NCBI GenBank assembly: GCA_946414625.1
Contig: CAMKPI010000019.1
Coordinates: 1-17,160, forward strand
From: an uncultured Spirochaetaceae bacterium
Lineage (GTDB): Bacteria > Spirochaetota > Spirochaetia > Sphaerochaetales > Sphaerochaetaceae
Length of the DNA stretch: 17,160 bases
Direction of reading: 5' to 3'
Part shown: piece by piece, positions 13,319 through 17,160 of the stretch
Position numbering within the stretch: the stretch's first letter is position 1
Layout of the letters: each line of letters starts with the position of its first letter
Translations under genes and position numbers: made by a program
Notes under the pieces: generated by a model
Told to the model about the DNA's origin: nothing
The model's database searches: none
What the model saw: the letters and a program-made list of their open reading frames with translations, nothing else

Positions 13319-14440
13319 ATGAGAGAGTGTTTCGAGGGCGGCGAATCCCGCGCCAGAAGCAGGTTTCTGAAAACAGGCAAAGCCGTGGTCTCGCGAGTGC
13401 ATCGCACGGGGGAAGCGCCCCGCCGGGGTGCGGAGTCCGGTGCCTCATGCGGAGCCGACCTGGCGGATTCGCGGAGCCGGGCTGGTTTTCAGGAGCGCGG
13501 GCGGCTTGTTTTTATACTCTTTGTCGCCTTGTGTTTCTTATTCACCTCGTGTTCGAATTTCCGGCTTTTTAGTTTCCGACGCAGTGCGTACAGTGAGAGC
13601 GAGGCAGACTATGCTCTGCATAAGGCTTTGGATTTTGCAATCGACCGGGCGTCCCGGCTTCTAGTCTCGGAGCTTGAAAATATGGATTATATCCCCCCTG
13701 AGTATGCCGTAGTGAAATCTCTCGCGGTGTCTGGAGGGTCGGAGCACCCAGAGCAGATACTACGCACCGCAGGTAATGAGTCGCACTCCCAGGTCGCATC
13801 GTCTGTGGAGGCGGGGCAGCGAGAGGCGCCGACCTTGCGCTCTTCTACGGCTTCAGGAAAATCGGCGCCAGAGGCACAGACGCCACGGGATTCGTCCGCT
13901 TCAGAGAAATCGGCGCCAGAAGCTCGGGCGCAACTGGCGCTATCGGACTCCGCCGAGCCGAACACTTTGCCTCACAGCGGGCGCGGGATTCCGGGGCTCT
14001 CGGTTCTTATTTCATATACCACCGAATATTATGCTAAGTTCGTTCGAGAGCGCATCTCATACTTTCAGGATGATTTGAAACCGTTTGCCGGCACATTTTC
14101 GTTTAGCGATCCGAGAGCTCTTGTGGAGTCTTCGTCGCAAAGCGCATCCGACGAGTTCCTCTCTCTCTATGGCGGGAGCATCATGTCGGGATATAGGGAC
14201 CTTTTCAGCGCTTCAGACAGGGAATATTTCGACGCTGTCGTGAGCCAGTATAACGCGTATGTTATAACAAGCGGGGCATCAGACGATACTTTGCTTGAGA
14301 AGAGCGATATTTCTCTGTTCGTCGCTGATATGGTTTGCACACGCTTTTTCGAGCTGCTTCGACAAAGCGAGGATTATTACAGGAATACTCCGGACCCTTA
14401 CATAGACCGTACCGCCGGTCGCGTGTTCGGATTAATTTGA
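13319..14440 (+). CDS. probable lipoprotein of unknown function, start uncertain
   Basis: Not recognised. The coherent part begins with a hydrophobic run LVFILFVALCFLF followed by TSC, which fits the relaxed spirochaete lipobox, so the mature protein is probably lipid-anchored at that Cys (residue 78 from the ATG at 13319). After a Ser/Ala-rich, repeat-bearing segment (about 140-215), a helical domain follows (SYTTEYYAKFVRERISYFQDDL onward) ending DPYIDRTAGRVFGLI. The start is a problem. ATG 13319 gives a very long 60-residue N-region of low-complexity sequence and lacks a ribosome binding site; GTG 13385 or 13397 are alternatives, and no in-frame ATG, GTG or TTG lies close to the signal sequence. 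rarA follows six bases after the stop, so the two are likely cotranscribed. Confidence 0.65.
   Translation: MRECFEGGESRARSRFLKTGKAVVSRVHRTGEAPRRGAESGASCGADLADSRSRAGFQERGRLVFILFVALCFLFTSCSNFRLFSFRRSAYSESEADYALHKALDFAIDRASRLLVSELENMDYIPPEYAVVKSLAVSGGSEHPEQILRTAGNESHSQVASSVEAGQREAPTLRSSTASGKSAPEAQTPRDSSASEKSAPEARAQLALSDSAEPNTLPHSGRGIPGLSVLISYTTEYYAKFVRERISYFQDDLKPFAGTFSFSDPRALVESSSQSASDEFLSLYGGSIMSGYRDLFSASDREYFDAVVSQYNAYVITSGASDDTLLEKSDISLFVADMVCTRFFELLRQSEDYYRNTPDPYIDRTAGRVFGLI
13850..13923 (+). repeat. 48-bp in-frame repeat in the lipoprotein gene
   Basis: A 26-base block at 13850 encoding ASGKSAPEA recurs 48 bases later at 13898 as ASEKSAPEA, with about three base differences. This gives a 16-residue period in the Ser/Ala-rich linker. 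Confidence 0.8.
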
Positions 14441-14446
14441 ATAGAT

Positions 14447-16819
14447 ATGGATCTTTTCGACACTGCCGACAGGTCAAAAAACGAGCCTCTCGCATACCGG
14501 ATGCGTCCGCGAAACCTGGATGAATACATCGGACAGGATCATATCGTGGGTCCGGGACGCCTCCTCAGACGGGCGATACAGGCAGACAGGCTCTCATCGG
14601 TTATCTTCTACGGCCCCCCGGGTACAGGAAAGACAACACTTGCCCGGGTCATCGCAGGAAGTACTCACAGTCATTTTTCCACGCTCAACGCGGTGCTCTC
14701 CGGAGTAAAGGAGCTGCGAGAGGAAATTGAGGCGGCAAAAAAACGCTTATCTCTTTATGGAAGACGTACAATCCTGTTTGTGGACGAGGTTCATCGCTGG
14801 AATCGCAGCCAGCAGGATGCCCTTCTTCCGTGGGTCGAGAACGGTACGTTTATCCTCATAGGTGCCACCACAGAGAATCCTTTTTTCGAGGTGAACGCCG
14901 CGCTGGTAAGCAGATCCCGCATTTTTCAGCTGAAACCGCTAACCGAAGAGGATCTGATGAAGGTTGCTCGACAGGCGCTGGAGGATCCCGAGCGCGGATA
15001 CGGAAGACTGAACGTGGTCTTTGAAGATGGCGCGTTGGAGCACCTGGTGCATGTGGCATCAGGCGACGCAAGAAGCCTGTTGAACGCACTGGAACTTGCG
15101 GTGGTCACATCGCAAAGAGACCCGGTCCATGAACAGGACGGGCGAAGTGTCTCCGGCGTTGCATCCGGTGCCGATGTACTGGACAAGTCTGGCAAAAACC
15201 CGGAGGACGGGCTAGTCAAAGAGGACAGGGCAGCCAAAGAAGCCGGAGAAGCCGAAAAATCAGACCTTGTTGAGCGCGTCTACATCTCCCGGGAAGCCGC
15301 TGAGGAGTCAATCCAGCAGAAGGCGGTTCTATACGACAAGGAGGGCGACTATCATTTCGACGTGATCTCCGCCTTCATCAAGTCTGTTCGTGGAAGCGAT
15401 CCGGATGCCGCGCTGTATTGGCTTGCCAAAATGGTCTATGCGGGCGAGGATCCACGGTTCATATTTCGGCGAATGCTGATTCTTGCCTGCGAGGACGTGG
15501 GATTGGGAGATCCGAACGCGATAACCGTTGTGGAGGCTGATGCCGCCGCCTTTGACAGAATAGGAATGCCGGAAGGGCGATATCACCTGACGCATGCCTG
15601 CCTCTATCTTTCCACCGCGCCAAAGAGCAACAGCGCAATGGGCTTTTTTGATGCGCTCCGTTTGGTGCAGACAGAGGAGAAGCTCTCCGAGGTGCCGAAT
15701 CACTTACGGGATGGATCCCGCGACAGTGAGGGCTTCGGTCACGGTCAGGGGTATATGTATCCGCATGCTTACCGAGACCATTGGACTGCCCAGCAGTATC
15801 TCCCTTCGAGTCTTCAGGGCAAGGTCTTCTATCATCCGGGAAATATCGGTTACGAGAGGACAGTCCGCGCCGCCGTTCTGAAAAGGCGGGAGATTCAGCT
15901 GGAAAGCGTGAACGTTGAGTCTTTCCCGGAAAATCTTACTTTCAGTCCGGGAGGGAGATCTCTGGACGAGTGGGCTCGCCGGGCGGAGCGGCATGTGAGC
16001 GAGGCTCTCGGAGCTTTGCGGGAAAAAGTTTTCGCCCTTGTGGATAAGTCAGATAAGAAGTCTGAGAAAAGCGGAAGCGTCGCGTCTGGTGAGGCGGAAG
16101 AGAATGTTGTCATAGGAATGTCGGGCGAGATTGAAGCGGTAAGTCCTGGCGGGATGAGACGAGCGGATCGCGTGCTTGTCGTGAATTCCGGAAACGGGCT
16201 CTTCGTATGGGAAGCACTACGCCGCGTCCCGGAGGGGCTTGTGGCAGCTCATGTGAGAACAGAGGCGGAAAAGAATTTTATAAACCATTACGCAAGCACT
16301 TTGGACGACATTGCGAGGCCTCTTGTTGTGGCAAGCCTGGAGGAAGCGGGAAAGATAGACAAAGGTATTCGCTTCGAGTGGATTCTCGCAAGGAATCCCG
16401 TATTCTTCAAAATCGACGTGAAAAGCCTGAAAAAAATGCTTACCAAAGGCGGAACGCTTATAAGCGCGGAGTCTGTTCCGTCCGAAGGATCCCGGCTGTC
16501 GGATTTTGTAAGTGTCGGCTCTGCCCGGGATCTCCTCCTTTATGCAGAGAAAGAGCTATATTCGCAGACGAGAGACGATATTCTTGATGTTTACAAAGCA
16601 AGTTTCAGTGTGGATGAGGTTGAGGCTTTTACGTTTACGGAAGAACGTGTTCCGTCCGGAGAGGACATAGAGAAGTGGGTGAGGCGCTCGTATATCCCTC
16701 GCCTTGCTTTGGATGATGCGGAAAAGGAAACAGAACTTGTAAAATCTGTTACCGAATCATTGTCAGGGCGGGTTCTTTCCTGGAAAACCTGCATGATTTT
16801 GGTCAAGGCGAAGCCTTGA
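14447..16819 (+). CDS. rarA: RarA/MgsA-type AAA+ ATPase fused to a methyltransferase-like C-terminal domain
   Basis: The RarA part acts at stalled or collapsed replication forks with clamp-loader-like ATPase activity. The protein has 790 residues against about 450 for RarA alone. Visible: Walker A GPPGTGKT (56-63), Walker B ILFVDEVHR (109-117), sensor 1 IGATTENP (138-145), arginine-finger SRSR (155-158), and the RarA helical region with FDVISAFIKSVRGSDPDAALYWLA (304-327) to YHPGNIGYE (462-470). A charged linker (about 224-275) interrupts the lid-to-helical junction. A second linker (531-570) leads to residues 574-790, which begin DRVLVVNSGNGLFVWEALRR, a degenerate SAM-methyltransferase motif I, and end WKTCMILVKAKP. 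This matches the known RarA/unknown-domain fusion architecture (PRK13341), described mainly from cyanobacteria. No ribosome binding site precedes the ATG, so coupling to the upstream lipoprotein gene is likely. Confidence 0.9.
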   Translation: MDLFDTADRSKNEPLAYRMRPRNLDEYIGQDHIVGPGRLLRRAIQADRLSSVIFYGPPGTGKTTLARVIAGSTHSHFSTLNAVLSGVKELREEIEAAKKRLSLYGRRTILFVDEVHRWNRSQQDALLPWVENGTFILIGATTENPFFEVNAALVSRSRIFQLKPLTEEDLMKVARQALEDPERGYGRLNVVFEDGALEHLVHVASGDARSLLNALELAVVTSQRDPVHEQDGRSVSGVASGADVLDKSGKNPEDGLVKEDRAAKEAGEAEKSDLVERVYISREAAEESIQQKAVLYDKEGDYHFDVISAFIKSVRGSDPDAALYWLAKMVYAGEDPRFIFRRMLILACEDVGLGDPNAITVVEADAAAFDRIGMPEGRYHLTHACLYLSTAPKSNSAMGFFDALRLVQTEEKLSEVPNHLRDGSRDSEGFGHGQGYMYPHAYRDHWTAQQYLPSSLQGKVFYHPGNIGYERTVRAAVLKRREIQLESVNVESFPENLTFSPGGRSLDEWARRAERHVSEALGALREKVFALVDKSDKKSEKSGSVASGEAEENVVIGMSGEIEAVSPGGMRRADRVLVVNSGNGLFVWEALRRVPEGLVAAHVRTEAEKNFINHYASTLDDIARPLVVASLEEAGKIDKGIRFEWILARNPVFFKIDVKSLKKMLTKGGTLISAESVPSEGSRLSDFVSVGSARDLLLYAEKELYSQTRDDILDVYKASFSVDEVEAFTFTEERVPSGEDIEKWVRRSYIPRLALDDAEKETELVKSVTESLSGRVLSWKTCMILVKAKP

Positions 16820-16870
16820 TTTTTCAACGGAAAGACTTGTTCTATGTTTGAGAAAATGAAAATAGTAATG

Positions 16871-16911
16871 AAATAGCCCGGCTTCGCGGTCTGCGAAGCC
16901 GGGCTATTTTT
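16871..16911 (+). terminator. strong intrinsic terminator of rarA
   Basis: A perfect 17-bp stem AAATAGCCCGGCTTCGC / GCGAAGCCGGGCTATTT with loop GGTCT and a T run ending at 16911. It lies 51 bases past the rarA stop. The A-rich 5' flank means it could work in both directions, shielding rarA from any convergent gene beyond the window. Confidence 0.92.
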
Positions 16912-17160
16912 GTCTGTAGCTGTGCGTCTGAAACTCCGCGAAGCGTGTGGGTGGAGTGGTCTGAGGCTCAGAAAGCGTTTGAAGAACGACAAATCAAGCA
17001 AAATCTGTTGAAATCTGTTGTAAAACCGCGGTCTGCTTAATAAAAAATACGTAACAATTATATGTAAATAGCGATTTTTTTGCGATTTTTGCTAAGGGTA
17101 TACCCGCTAGCGTCAAGTAAAGTTCGCAATTTCATAAGTCATTGTTCTTCATGCAACCTT
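16912..17160. other. AT-rich tail with tandem repeat and palindrome, no gene supported
   Basis: Composition changes sharply to AT-rich near 16980. Visible elements are a perfect tandem 10-mer AAATCTGTTG (17001-17010, 17011-17020), two GCGATTTTT words (17071 and 17082), and a perfect palindrome GGGTATACCC (17096-17105) bracketed by GCTA (17091-17094) and TAGC (17108-17111). On the - strand a short open frame entering from beyond the right edge stops near 17140 (RLHEEQ-stop); it is too short to call. Confidence 0.45.

Overview
The window reads like a piece of a spirochaete chromosome, most likely Treponema or a close relative of moderate to high GC. This is inference. It rests on the long form of ribose-phosphate pyrophosphokinase, the RarA/unknown-domain fusion, a relaxed lipobox, a truncated AAA-ATPase/PD-(D/E)XK family gene, and gene order with long non-coding spacers. 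No rRNA is present to settle it. All supported protein genes lie on the + strand; the two tRNAs lie on the - strand.

Layout. 1-706: 3' end of an AAA-ATPase-like gene carrying its PD-(D/E)XK nuclease domain. 868-1060: tRNA-Arg(TCT) and tRNA-Pro(TGG), - strand. 1061-1661: gene-free, with one promoter-like site. 1662-1892: rpmB (L28), followed by a strong terminator at 2142-2176. 2177-2892: G-rich spacer full of imperfect direct repeats. 2989-4245: prs. 4246-4753: second low-complexity spacer. 4754-5953: class I aminotransferase. 5954-6348: third low-complexity spacer. 6349-7947: very acidic, repeat-rich protein of unknown function. 8050-10295: a two-gene unit, with a consensus sigma-70 promoter, a DUF1538-type membrane protein and a double PII-like protein overlapping by ATGA. 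10519-13224: ppdK with its own promoter, a structured leader and a perfect hairpin terminator. 13319-14440: probable lipoprotein with an unclear start. 14447-16819: rarA fused to a methyltransferase-like C-terminal domain, then a perfect 17-bp hairpin terminator. 16912-17160: AT-rich tail with short repeats and a palindrome.

Most genes are housekeeping: ribosome, PRPP synthesis, amino-acid/keto-acid exchange, pyruvate-PEP interconversion and fork rescue. The best candidate for an under-described system is the DUF1538 and tandem-PII unit. It looks like a membrane transporter-like protein with its own PII-type regulator. A strong internal ribosome binding site and ATG inside the PII gene suggest that the second PII domain may also be made on its own.

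A second theme is low-complexity expansion. Three intergenic spacers and parts of at least five proteins (acidic protein, lipoprotein, RarA, double PII, DUF1538 tail) carry Ser/Ala/Gly/Glu-rich or short-repeat sequence that the core families lack.
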